From positions 1-64,000 of the forward strand of contig CAVXOR010000001.1 in NCBI GenBank assembly GCA_963763475.1: a stretch of 64,000 bases of DNA, given 5' to 3'. The notes under the pieces are model-generated. The model made no database searches. It had not been told where the DNA came from and was given only the letters and a program-made list of their open reading frames with translations. Shown one piece after another: positions 56,357 through 63,656 of this stretch; the first letter of the stretch is position 1, and the number at the start of each line of letters is the position of its first letter. Position numbers and translations under genes: made by a program. This stretch comes from AC-32 sp963763475 (GTDB lineage: Bacteria > Actinomycetota > Thermoleophilia > Gaiellales > Gaiellaceae).

Positions 56357-57679
56357 CTAAGCCAGAGAGGTGTCGAGCGCCTGCTCCCAGACGCCCAGCG
56401 CCTCGTCCAGCTCTGCATCCGAGATCACGAGCGGGACGAGCACGCGGATGCAGTTCGAGTAGATCCCCGACTTGAGCAGCAGCAGCCCGCGCTCGGCGGC
56501 GGCTTCGACGACCTTGCTCGCCAGCTCGGGCGCCGGGTTCTTGGTCTCGCGGTCGTGGACGAGCTCGATCGCGAGCATCGCTCCCAGGCCGCGCACGTCG
56601 CCGATCGCGTCCCAGCGTTCCTGCCAGGCCTGCATGCGCGCCCGGATCGTCTCGCCGATCGCAGCCGCGCGGTCGTTCAGGCCCTCCTCCTCGAACACGT
56701 CGAGGACGGCCAGTGCCGCGGCCTGAGCGACCGGGTTCCCGACGTAGGTGCCGCCGATCGCCGAGTCGCCCGGCGCGTCCATGATCTCCGCCTTGCCGAT
56801 CACGCCAGAGAGCGGCAGGCCGGCGGCGATCGACTTGGCGACCGTGATCAGGTCGGGCTCGACGTCGTAGTGCTCGATCCCGAACATGCGGCCCGTGCGG
56901 CCGAAGCCCGTTTGCACCTCGTCGACGACGAAGACGATCCCGTTGTCGTCGCAGATCCGGCGCACGCCCTCGAGGAACTCCGGCGGCGCAACCAAGAACC
57001 CGCCCTCGCCCTGCACCGGCTCGACCACGATCGCGGCGACGGTCTCGGCTGCGACCTGCGTCACGAGCGCGCGCTCGAGCGCCTCCAGCGCCTCGGCCGA
57101 GCTCGGCCCGCGGTAGGAGCTCGGGAAGGGCACGCGGTAGACCTCGGGTGCGAACGGGCCGAGGCCGGCCTTGTACGGGTGCGTCTTCGAGGTCAGGGTC
57201 AGCGAGAGCAGCGTCCGGCCGTGGAAGCCGCCCTCGAAGCCGATCACGGCCGGGCGGCCGGTGTACGCCCGCGCGAACTTGACCGCGTTCTCCACGGCCT
57301 CGGTGCCGGCGTTGAAGAACGCCGCCTTGGCTGGCTTGCGCACCGGCGCGAGCTCGCAGAGGCGCTCGGCCAGCGAGACGTAGACCTCGTACGGGACGAT
57401 CGTGAAGTCGGTGTGCGAGAAGCGCGCCAGCTGCTCCTGCGCCGCCGCCACGACCCGCGAGTGCGAGTGGCCGACGTTCAGGCAGCCGACGCCGCCGGTG
57501 AAGTCGAGGAAGGTGTTGCCGTCGACGTCGGTGAGCGTCGCGCCCTCACCGCGGTCGATCACCACGGGCAGGAAGACCGAGAGCGGGTCGGCGATGACGC
57601 GCTCCTTACGGTCGAGGATCTCCCTCGACTTGGGCCCCGGAACCTCGGTCCGGAGCTCGATTGCCCGCGTCACCGCCAC
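56357..57679 (-). CDS. gabT: Class III PLP aminotransferase, 4-aminobutyrate transaminase type
   Basis: 440 residues. FTGGVGCLNVGHSHSRVV, FFNAGTEAVENAVKFARAYTGR in parts (phosphate loop), FEGGFHGRT, VVDEVQTGFGRTG (cofactor aspartate) and TVAKSIAAGLPLSGVIG (Schiff-base lysine) define the GabT group, which moves the amino group of GABA or a related omega-amine to 2-oxoglutarate. Other omega-aminotransferases (ornithine, putrescine) cannot be excluded. GTG 57679 is favoured (VAVTRAIELRTEVPGPKS); an ATG at 57715 is in frame. It lies 26 bases after the kinase start region but is a separate gene on the same strand. Confidence 0.9.
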   Translation of the reverse strand: MAVTRAIELRTEVPGPKSREILDRKERVIADPLSVFLPVVIDRGEGATLTDVDGNTFLDFTGGVGCLNVGHSHSRVVAAAQEQLARFSHTDFTIVPYEVYVSLAERLCELAPVRKPAKAAFFNAGTEAVENAVKFARAYTGRPAVIGFEGGFHGRTLLSLTLTSKTHPYKAGLGPFAPEVYRVPFPSSYRGPSSAEALEALERALVTQVAAETVAAIVVEPVQGEGGFLVAPPEFLEGVRRICDDNGIVFVVDEVQTGFGRTGRMFGIEHYDVEPDLITVAKSIAAGLPLSGVIGKAEIMDAPGDSAIGGTYVGNPVAQAAALAVLDVFEEEGLNDRAAAIGETIRARMQAWQERWDAIGDVRGLGAMLAIELVHDRETKNPAPELASKVVEAAAERGLLLLKSGIYSNCIRVLVPLVISDAELDEALGVWEQALDTSLA

Positions 57680-57728
57680 GTGGCTGACGATAGCGCAGCG
57701 GGCGGTCGAATGCATACGTGCATAACGG

Positions 57729-58937
57729 TCATGCAGGAGGCTGGAGCGCCGCCCCGTTGTAGAGGCCCTCGGCGTTCCAGAGCAGGAACCCGCTCGCTTT
57801 TCGCAAGCGCGCCGCCTGCACCTGGGCGCGGACGTCATCGAGCGTGTAGGTGCGGCCGAGCGAGAAGTCCTGCAGCCACGGGGTCAGCCGTGCCTTGCGG
57901 CCCTCGAGCGCGGCCTGGAAGTCGAGCAGCGAGTGGCTGACGGTCTCGCCGGGGACCGCGTTCGGGTCGGGGAGGTTGTACTCGCCCGGGTTGTAGTGCG
58001 AGGGATAGACCATCGGGTAGACCGCGTCGACGTAGCGCGAGATTCGCCGCGGCAGCTGGCCGATCCCGAGGTCGTGCGTGGCCGAGAGGCCGAAGACGTC
58101 GACCGAGACGCGCGCGCCGAGCGGATGCAGCCGGTGCGCCGCGTACTGGACGAAGGCCGGGATCGTCCAGGCCATGCGCTGCGGGTGGACACCGGGGTAG
58201 CGGATCAGCGAGAGGTCGCCGTCGCTCGGGAAGCGCACGTAGTCGAACTGGATCTCGTCGAAGCCCGCCTTGACCGCCGCCTCGCCCAGGTCGACGTTGT
58301 ACTTCCACACCCGCTTGTCGTACGGGTTCGTCCAGCCCAGGCCGCCGTTCGTGTGCCAGAGCGAGCCGTCGCTCGAGTGGATCGCCAGCTCGGGCCGCTG
58401 CTCGGACAGCACCGGGTCCTCGAAGGTGACGATCCGCCCGATCAGGTAGATGCCCTTGGCGTGCGCGAGCCGCGCCGCCCGCTTCGCCTTGTAGTACGGG
58501 CCGGCCGCGCCGGTGCTGCGCGCGAGCGGCACGGCGGACGGAACGAAGCCGACGCGGCCGTTCTCGTCCTTGACGTCGAGCTCGATCGTGTTCAGACCGG
58601 GCATGGCCAGGTACTGCTGGAGCTTGCCCGGGAGCGAGGCCAACGCCATCGTGACGTGGACGCCGCGGATCTCCTTGGGCAGCGGCGCATGGCCCTTCGC
58701 CGCCGCGGGCTCGAGCGTTGCCTTCGTCTTCGCGGGTGTAGCCGCGTTGGCCGGCCTGGCGTGTCCGCCGTCACCTCCGACCGAGCGCGCGCCGAGCGTG
58801 ATCCCGGCCGCGAGCGCGAGCAGGATCGCACTGGCCACCAGCCGTCTGCGCCTGACCTGGCGGCGGCGGTGCTGTCGGCGCCGTTCGCGCGAACGAGCGG
58901 TTAGGTGCTGGTCGTCCATCGAAAGGCCCACAAGCAT
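57729..58937 (-). CDS. Putative glycoside hydrolase (DUF4015 family), membrane-anchored
   Basis: 402 residues. A very basic N-terminus (RERRRQHRRRQVRRRR) and one helix (LVASAILLALAAGITLGA) suggest a signal anchor. The extracellular TIM-barrel region has EIRGVHVTMA, NTIELDVKDENGRVGF, IYLIGRIVTFEDP, FDEIQFDYVRFPSDGD, VSVDVFGLSA and VDAVYPMVYPSHYNPGEY, matching the putative glycoside hydrolase family DUF4015, whose substrate is unknown. Start ATG 58937 or the in-frame ATG 58919. It is divergent from dcd across a 29-base gap. Confidence 0.85.
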   Translation of the reverse strand: MLVGLSMDDQHLTARSRERRRQHRRRQVRRRRLVASAILLALAAGITLGARSVGGDGGHARPANAATPAKTKATLEPAAAKGHAPLPKEIRGVHVTMALASLPGKLQQYLAMPGLNTIELDVKDENGRVGFVPSAVPLARSTGAAGPYYKAKRAARLAHAKGIYLIGRIVTFEDPVLSEQRPELAIHSSDGSLWHTNGGLGWTNPYDKRVWKYNVDLGEAAVKAGFDEIQFDYVRFPSDGDLSLIRYPGVHPQRMAWTIPAFVQYAAHRLHPLGARVSVDVFGLSATHDLGIGQLPRRISRYVDAVYPMVYPSHYNPGEYNLPDPNAVPGETVSHSLLDFQAALEGRKARLTPWLQDFSLGRTYTLDDVRAQVQAARLRKASGFLLWNAEGLYNGAALQPPA

Positions 58938-58953
58938 ATGACCTATCTGGGCT

Positions 58954-58959
58954 TAGAAT
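58954..58959 (+). promoter_or_regulatory. -10 box of a probably leaderless promoter (dcd)
   Basis: TAGAAT, seven bases before GTG 58967, with no ribosome-binding sequence between. The gap to the divergent gene is too short for a normal untranslated leader. Confidence 0.5.
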
Positions 58960-58966
58960 CGCCCGC

Positions 58967-59527
58967 GTGGTCCTCTCCGACCGGACGATCAGGCGGTTGC
59001 TCGCGGAGGGTCGGATCGGGATCGACCCCTACGACGAAGCGCTGCTCCAGCCTTCGAGCGTCGACGTGCGCGTCGACCGCTTCTTCCGCGTCTTCCACAA
59101 CGCGCGCTACCCCTTCATCGACGTCAAGCAGCCGCAGGAGGAGCTGACCGAGCTCGTGGAGATCGACGACGAGCGTCCGTTCATCCTCCACCCGGGCGAG
59201 TTCGTGCTCGGCTCGACGCTCGAGCGGGTGACGCTGCCCGACGACCTGGTCGCGCGGCTGGAGGGCAAGTCGAGCCTCGGCCGGCTCGGACTGCTGATCC
59301 ACTCGACGGCCGGCTTCATCGATCCGGGCTGGGACGGGCACGTGACGCTCGAGCTCTCCAACGTGGCGAACCTGCCGATCACGATCTACCACCGGATGAA
59401 GATCGGCCAGCTCTCGTTCGTGCAGCTGACCGAGGCCGCAGAGACGCCGTACGGGTCGGGCAAGCTTGGCTCGAAGTACCAGGGCCAGCAGGGGCCGACT
59501 CCCAGCCGTTACTGGCAGAACTTCTAG
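58967..59527 (+). CDS. dcd: dCTP deaminase
   Basis: 186 residues. LSDRTIRRLLAEGRIGIDPYD, LLQPSSVDVRVDRFFRVF, PGEFVLGSTLERV, EGKSSLGRLGLLIHSTAGFIDPGW in parts and the C-terminal SKYQGQQGPTPSRYWQNF match Dcd. The catalytic glutamate lies in ARLEGKSSLGR or the following segment. In actinobacteria this type often deaminates dCTP and hydrolyses the dUTP formed, giving dUMP; the HSTAGFIDPGW segment fits either form. GTG 58967. Its stop overlaps the convergent hypothetical gene by four bases. Confidence 0.95.
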   Translation: MVLSDRTIRRLLAEGRIGIDPYDEALLQPSSVDVRVDRFFRVFHNARYPFIDVKQPQEELTELVEIDDERPFILHPGEFVLGSTLERVTLPDDLVARLEGKSSLGRLGLLIHSTAGFIDPGWDGHVTLELSNVANLPITIYHRMKIGQLSFVQLTEAAETPYGSGKLGSKYQGQQGPTPSRYWQNF

Positions 59528-60384
59528 GTCAGGCGCCCGCAGACGAGCTGTAGCTCGGCCCGCAGCGGCGCGCTCGACGTGTTCCGCACCCACCAGCGGC
59601 CATCCGCGGCGAAGGCGGCGGCGCCCTCGATCCGGACGGCGCCCGAGCCGAGCGAGTAGCCCGTACCCAGTGCGGTCCAGCCGCCGAGGCAGCGGTGCCG
59701 GAGGCGGTGCCGCCCAGGGGAGATCGCGTCGGTATACGTAGAGATCCTGGTGTTCAGACTTGCGCGCTCCGCTGCGGAGGCGAACAGAACAGTGGCGCAA
59801 GTCCCCTGCACGACGACCTCCTGCGCACGAGCGCCCGCGTTCGCGATCCTGAACTGGAAGGCACGCAGCGTCGCGGTCGAGGTCCGCACGCTGAGCGCGA
59901 CGCCCGCGAACGAGTCGATCGACCTGGACCGGCCCGGGTCGAGGTCGATCGCGGAGCCGGCCGGGGTGGTGTTCGCGGGACAGGCGAGCGCCTCGGATTT
60001 GATCTGTCCCGGCCTGACGACGAGCCGGGTCTTGACCGGCTTCACGATCAGCACCGGGCCGCGCCGAATCGTGCGGCAGGCGACGAGGACCGTCACCCGC
60101 GTGGAGTCCTTGGTGACCGGGTTACCGAAGCGGAAGGTGTACGCGCGCAGCCCGACCGGCCGGACGCTCAACAGCGTCGACCCCGGGCCGGGGCTCGAGA
60201 CGCCGCCGCTGACGGCGAAGTAGCCGCGCGGGCAGCCGACCGTGAACCTGGTGATCGCATTCGCGGGCAGGTTGCGAGAGGAGTAGACCGTCGGGCCGAG
60301 GAGGACCTGGCCGGTCTGCGCCCGCGCGGAGGCTGCGACCAGCGCCACGCCGGTCGCCAACAGCGCGATAACCCACTTGCCCAT
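59524..60384 (-). CDS. Exported protein of unknown function, beta-rich
   Basis: 286 residues. A signal peptide (WVIALLATGVALVAASARA) is followed by a repetitive beta-rich region. Two similar halves can be seen: FTVGCPRGYFAVSGGVSSPGPGST in parts and ALACPANTTPAGSAIDLDPGRS in parts, each followed by a strand-rich stretch ending in VACRT and GTCATV. Cysteines pair up as CP...C in each half, and the C-terminus repeats a third CLGGWTALGTG...LVCG unit. I do not recognise the family; a three-fold repeat of a small disulfide-bonded domain is likely. ATG 60384 has GAGGGA upstream. Confidence 0.65.
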   Translation of the reverse strand: MGKWVIALLATGVALVAASARAQTGQVLLGPTVYSSRNLPANAITRFTVGCPRGYFAVSGGVSSPGPGSTLLSVRPVGLRAYTFRFGNPVTKDSTRVTVLVACRTIRRGPVLIVKPVKTRLVVRPGQIKSEALACPANTTPAGSAIDLDPGRSRSIDSFAGVALSVRTSTATLRAFQFRIANAGARAQEVVVQGTCATVLFASAAERASLNTRISTYTDAISPGRHRLRHRCLGGWTALGTGYSLGSGAVRIEGAAAFAADGRWWVRNTSSAPLRAELQLVCGRLT

Positions 60385-60425
60385 CTGCCGCAGTCCCTCG
60401 CTGCGAGCGTACAACAGCACCGGCG

Positions 60426-60431
60426 TAGAAT
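60426..60431 (+). promoter_or_regulatory. -10 box of a probably leaderless promoter (NDUFA9-like gene)
   Basis: TAGAAT, six bases before GTG 60438, in the same TAGAATCG arrangement as at 58954 and 16341. Confidence 0.5.
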
Positions 60432-60437
60432 CGAGGC

Positions 60438-61331
60438 GTGATTCTCGTCACCGGCGGGACCGGGTTCATCGGGCCGCGCGTCGTCCACGCGCTGCGGGAG
60501 CGGGACCAGCCGGTGCGCGCGCTCGTCCGCAACGCGGGCGGAAAGGCGGCCACAACGTTGGCGGCCTGGGGCGCGGAGCTCGTCCAGGGCGACATGACCG
60601 ACCGCGAGAGCCTGCGGCGCGCGGTCGAGGACAGCGAGGTCGTCGTCCACCTGGTCGCGATCCGCCAGGGGCGTGAGGAGCAGTTCCGGCGCGTGATGGA
60701 GCAGGGGACGCGAGATCTCGTCACCGTCGCGCAGGAGGCCGGCGTGAGGCGGTTCGTGCTGATGAGCGCCCTCGGCACGAGCGAGGAGACGAAGGACCTC
60801 GTCCCCTACTACCACGCCAAATGGGAGCAGGAGCACACCGTCACCGGCTCCGGGCTCGAGCACGTCATCTTCCGGCCGAGCTTCGTCTTCGCCAAGGAGG
60901 GCGGGATCCTGCCGACCTTCCGGAGACTGGCCCGCCTCTCGCCGGTGACGCCGATCATCGGCAGCGGCAGGCAGCGGATCCAGCCGATCTGGATCGACGA
61001 CCTGGCGGCCTACTTCGCGCAGGCGTTGGACAAGGCCGAGGCGGCCAACCGGATTTTCGAGCTCGGCGGCCCGGACGCCGTCAGCTGGAACGAGTTCTGG
61101 TCGCGGCTGAAGCGCACGCTCGGCCAGCGGCGCCCGAGCGTGCACGTCCCGATGGCGCTCATGCGCGCGAACGCGCTGGTGACCGAGCGCCTACCGGGGA
61201 ACATCCCCCTGACGCGCGACCTGCTGACGATGCTGGAGCACGGCGACAACGTCGCCTCCGACGACGAGGCGGTGCGGACCTTCCGCCTGCCGCTGGTGCC
61301 GCTCGACGAGCAGCTGCGCCGCGCGGTCTAG
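60438..61331 (+). CDS. NAD-dependent epimerase/dehydratase, complex I NDUFA9-like
   Basis: 297 residues of the atypical short-chain dehydrogenase fold. ILVTGGTGFIGPRVVHAL binds the nucleotide, VVHLVAIRQGR and VRRFVLMSALGTSEET replace the usual catalytic segment, and YYHAKWEQEHTVTGSGLEHVIFRPSFVF in parts is typical of the NDUFA9/YwnB-like group. The active-site tyrosine is the YHAKW one (YxxxK). Bacterial members are often of unknown function or modulate quinone biosynthesis. GTG 60438. The C-terminal part contains TERLPGNIPLTRDLLTML. Confidence 0.82.
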   Translation: MILVTGGTGFIGPRVVHALRERDQPVRALVRNAGGKAATTLAAWGAELVQGDMTDRESLRRAVEDSEVVVHLVAIRQGREEQFRRVMEQGTRDLVTVAQEAGVRRFVLMSALGTSEETKDLVPYYHAKWEQEHTVTGSGLEHVIFRPSFVFAKEGGILPTFRRLARLSPVTPIIGSGRQRIQPIWIDDLAAYFAQALDKAEAANRIFELGGPDAVSWNEFWSRLKRTLGQRRPSVHVPMALMRANALVTERLPGNIPLTRDLLTMLEHGDNVASDDEAVRTFRLPLVPLDEQLRRAV

Positions 61332-61400
61332 GAGGACTCACCGGGACAGGACTCGTCGCCGCTGCGCGCCGGCTCAGTTCCTGTGCCGGTGAGTTCTCCT
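61331..61400. repeat. Long imperfect inverted repeat after the NDUFA9-like gene
   Basis: Arms GGACTCACCGGGACAGGA (about 61334-61351) and TTCCTGTGCCGGTGAGTTC (about 61379-61395) pair over some 17 positions with few mismatches, around a 28-base loop. It begins immediately after the stop codon at 61331. It lacks a T-run but could halt or stabilise the plus-strand transcript. Confidence 0.5.
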
Positions 61401-61404
61401 CGAC

Positions 61405-61435
61405 AAAAGAAAAGGGCCGCCTCGGAAGGCGGCCC
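61405..61435 (-). terminator. Rho-independent terminator of the candidate RNA
   Basis: On the minus strand GGGCCGCC-TTCCGA-GGCGGCCC (eight pairs) is followed by TTTTCTTTT. A strong intrinsic terminator; the plus-strand side has no T-run. Confidence 0.85.
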
Positions 61436-61564
61436 TGATCCGGTTACCAGCGTCGTAGTGGTAGAGGCGCGTTCCGGCCGGCTGTCGTGCTGCCGGCGGC
61501 GCTTTCGTACGCGAGCCCCCCACGCTGGCTAGGCGGTTCCCCGAAGGTCCCGGGGACGGCACCT

Positions 61565-61606
61565 CTACCCGCTGGCACCTCCACTGCCCGTACTTGATGA
61601 AATCAC
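61565..61606 (-). CDS. Possible 13-codon reading frame in the candidate RNA
   Basis: GTG 61606 to TAG 61565 encodes VISSSTGSGGASG. It is preceded, ten bases upstream, by AAAGGAGGTG, the perfect complement of the 16S rRNA 3' end. This could be a leader peptide, or the AAAGGAGGTG could instead serve an RNA-RNA contact with the ribosome. Coding evidence is thin. Confidence 0.25.
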   Translation of the reverse strand: MISSSTGSGGASG

Positions 61607-61640
61607 TCTCGGACCACCTCCTTTCCGCGGTAGTCGCACT

Positions 61641-62234
61641 CTAGCGATTGCTGAGGACTACGGAAATCTCCAACCCGCGGTCGAGCGGGGCGGTCACGCT
61701 CTCCAGGGTCGGGTCGGCCTGGCGGGCGCGCGAGTAGGCGCCGAGCACCTCCTCGTGGGAGAGCACGTTGTCGGCGATCACGACCGCGCCCGGCTCGAGC
61801 TTGTCGCGCGCGGCGTCGAAGAGCCGCTCGTACAGCTCCTTCTCGGCGTCGAGGAAGACGACGTCGAACACGTCGTCGATCCCGGGCAACGTCTCGAAGG
61901 CATCGCCGGGAACGAGCTCGGCCCAGTCGGCGAGACCGGCCTCCTCGATGTTGGCGCGCCAGGCCTCGACCTTGGCCGGGTCGTTCTCCAAGGAGAGCAC
62001 CCGGCCGCCCAGGTAACGCACGCCGGCAGCGAGCCAGATCGTCGAGTACCCGCGCGAGCCGCCGAGCTCCAGCACCTCGCAGTCGGTCTGCGGAGCGACG
62101 AACGAGAACAGGAACTGGCCGGTCGTGCGAGCGACCTGGCGTGCGCGCTGCTCGCGCGGCACGTTGCGGGCGCGCTCGTCGGCGTCCTCGGCCTCGAGCC
62201 GGTCGAGCACGGCGCGCACACGGTCGTCTAGCAC
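61641..62234 (-). CDS. SAM-dependent O-methyltransferase (caffeoyl-CoA OMT type)
   Basis: 197 residues. VLELGGSRGYSTIWLAAG is the SAM motif, VLSLENDPAKVEAWRANIEEAGLADW in parts the second strand, and VFLDAEKELYERLF the metal-binding DAxKxxY block. AVVIADNVLSHEEV completes the site. Substrate unknown; members methylate catechol-like hydroxyls. GTG 62234 is chosen because it overlaps the tag stop codon (GTGCTAG); longer open frame upstream is a shadow of tag. Confidence 0.87.
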   Translation of the reverse strand: MLDDRVRAVLDRLEAEDADERARNVPREQRARQVARTTGQFLFSFVAPQTDCEVLELGGSRGYSTIWLAAGVRYLGGRVLSLENDPAKVEAWRANIEEAGLADWAELVPGDAFETLPGIDDVFDVVFLDAEKELYERLFDAARDKLEPGAVVIADNVLSHEEVLGAYSRARQADPTLESVTAPLDRGLEISVVLSNR

Positions 62235-62812
62235 GCGGTCGAGCCTAGCTGCGCCCTCGCCGCCTCCGCGGCTGCGCGAGCAGGGCACGTGGCGAGGTGG
62301 TCGTCGACGACGCCGCAGGCCTGCATCGCCGCGTAGACCGTCGTCGGCCCGACGAACCGAAAGCCCGTTTTGCGCAGCTCCTTCGAGAGCGCGACCGACT
62401 CGGGCGTCGTCGCCTGCCAGTCCTTGGCCGAGCGTGGCGCGGGACCGTCGACCCGGTACGACCAGACGAGCTCCGGGAGCGGCCGCCCCGACTCGCGCAG
62501 CGCGACCGTCGCGCGGGCGTTGGCGATCGAGGCCTCGATCTTGCCCCGGTGCCGCACGATCCCGACGTCGCCGAGCAGCCGTGTCACGTCCTGCTCGCCG
62601 AACTCCGCGACCCGGTCGGGGTCGAAACCGGCGAACGCGGCCCGGAAGTTCTCGCGCTTGCGCAGGATCGTCAGCCACGAGAGCCCGGATTGGAAGCCCT
62701 CCAGGCAAAACCGTTCGTACAGTCCGCGCTCGTCCACGACCGGGCGGCCCCACTCCTCGTCGTGGTAGCGGTTGTACGCCTCGTCCGAGCTCTCCCAGCA
62801 GCGGTCGGCCAC
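62228..62812 (-). CDS. tag: DNA-3-methyladenine glycosylase I
   Basis: 194 residues. RCWESSDEAYNRYHDEEWGRPV, ERFCLEGFQSGLSWLTILRKRENFR in parts, FVGPTTVYAAMQACGVVDDHLATC in parts define Tag. The zinc ligands (Cys near the N-terminus, a central His, and C-terminal His/Cys) are present in RCW, RYH and DDHLATC. It excises 3-methyladenine from alkylated DNA. GTG 62812 shares a base with the stop of the Rieske gene (TAGTG). Its link to the SUF operon is positional only. Confidence 0.94.
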   Translation of the reverse strand: MADRCWESSDEAYNRYHDEEWGRPVVDERGLYERFCLEGFQSGLSWLTILRKRENFRAAFAGFDPDRVAEFGEQDVTRLLGDVGIVRHRGKIEASIANARATVALRESGRPLPELVWSYRVDGPAPRSAKDWQATTPESVALSKELRKTGFRFVGPTTVYAAMQACGVVDDHLATCPARAAAEAARAQLGSTAC

Positions 62813-63126
62813 TAGGCGATCGTGACCTTGACGAGGCCGTCATCGACGCGGACGGGAAAGGTCTCGACCGGCAGCACGGCCGGAAGCGAGAGCGGCCGGC
62901 CCGTGCAGATCTCGATCCGCGCGCCGTGGCGTGGGCAGACCGCCACGCCCTCCTCGGCGTCGAAGTCGCCCTCGCAGAGTGGCCCGTCGTCGTGGGAGCA
63001 GCGATCCTCGATCGCGCAGTAGCGGCCGCCCAGGTTGTAGACGCCGACCGAGATCTCGCCCGAGTGGACGATCTTCACCGTCCCGGGCGGCAGCTCCTCG
63101 ACCGGCGCGACGATGATCTCGGCCAA
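62812..63126 (-). CDS. Rieske-type ferredoxin (NirD-like) of the SUF operon
   Basis: 104 residues. The [2Fe-2S] ligands are CSHDDGPL and VCPRHGARIE (CxH and CxxH). Proteins of this kind (annotated as non-heme iron oxygenase ferredoxin subunits) commonly accompany SUF genes in actinobacteria. TTG 63126 gives LAEIIVAPVEELPPG, the expected N-terminus. An alternative TTG at 63192 would add 22 residues but would read through the palindrome at 63133-63150, so it is disfavoured. The gene starts 102 bases after the sufU stop. Confidence 0.88.
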   Translation of the reverse strand: MAEIIVAPVEELPPGTVKIVHSGEISVGVYNLGGRYCAIEDRCSHDDGPLCEGDFDAEEGVAVCPRHGARIEICTGRPLSLPAVLPVETFPVRVDDGLVKVTIA

Positions 63127-63132
63127 CGCTAA

Positions 63133-63150
63133 GGCACCGCTTGCGGTGCC
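63133..63150. repeat. Short perfect palindrome between sufU and the Rieske gene
   Basis: GGCACCGC-TT-GCGGTGCC: eight-pair hairpin immediately upstream of the Rieske start. No T-run follows. It may stabilise or process the SUF mRNA. Compare the palindrome at 43304-43322. Confidence 0.55.
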
Positions 63151-63228
63151 GGCGTCAGGCCGCGCGGGCTCTGCCCGTGCGGCCGTCTGCAATGACCAAT
63201 CGACCCATTCAAGGCGATCACAACGGCG

Positions 63229-63654
63229 CTATTTGAGGTCGAGCTCGTCGAGCCCGGCCCACTCCTCGGGCAGCGGCGTCCCCTTCGCCCGGTGCAGCGC
63301 GACCTTCAGCACGCCGAGGCCGAGCAGCGCGCACTTGAGCCTGATCGGGGTCAGCGGGATGCCGACCTCCTCGAGCAGGTCTTCCTTCGGGAGCTCGGCG
63401 ATCTCGGTCGCCGTACGGCCCTGGACCATCTCCATCAGCATCGAAGTGGAGGCCTGGCTGATCGCGCAGCCGCGGCCGGAGAACTTGACCTCGTCGATCG
63501 TCTCGCCGTCATCGCCGAACTGGACGTAGATCGAGACCTCGTCGCCGCAGAGCGGGTTCAGGCCCTCGGCCTGCGCGTCGGCGTCCTCGATCACCCCGTG
63601 CCCGCGCGGATTCTTGTAGTGGTCGAGGATCACCTCGCGGTAGAGATCTTCCAC
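63229..63654 (-). CDS. sufU: SufU-type sulfur-transfer scaffold protein
   Basis: 141 residues. Zinc/sulfur ligands are in LNPLCGDEVSIYV, FSGRGCAISQASTSMLMEM and RLKCALLGL (three conserved cysteines and the Asp). YREVILDHYKNPRGHGV is the family's N-terminal signature. SufU takes persulfide sulfur from SufS and passes it to the SufBCD complex for Fe-S assembly in Gram-positive bacteria. GTG 63654 lies two bases after the sufS stop. Confidence 0.94.
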   Translation of the reverse strand: MEDLYREVILDHYKNPRGHGVIEDADAQAEGLNPLCGDEVSIYVQFGDDGETIDEVKFSGRGCAISQASTSMLMEMVQGRTATEIAELPKEDLLEEVGIPLTPIRLKCALLGLGVLKVALHRAKGTPLPEEWAGLDELDLK

Positions 63655-63656
63655 GG

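Larger units (their letters stand above)
61405..61631 (-). ncRNA. Candidate structured RNA of unknown class
   Basis: The 309-base gap 61332-61640 holds no convincing gene but strong minus-strand RNA signals. A TAGAGT box at 61643-61638 would start transcription near 61631; a strong terminator lies at 61405-61435. Between them CCAGCG-GGTAGAGGTG pairs with CGCCTCTACC-(7)-CGCTGG as a long interrupted stem, enclosing hairpins CCCCGGGACCTTCGGGG and GCCGGC-AGCACGACA-GCCGGC. Length about 227 nt. No match to 6S, RNase P, SRP or tmRNA landmarks could be seen; raiA-type RNA is a possibility I cannot test. Confidence 0.55.

Noticed and set aside
63127..63192. Longer Rieske protein starting at TTG 63192
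   Set aside because: The extra 22 residues have no homology look and would be encoded across a perfect palindrome.
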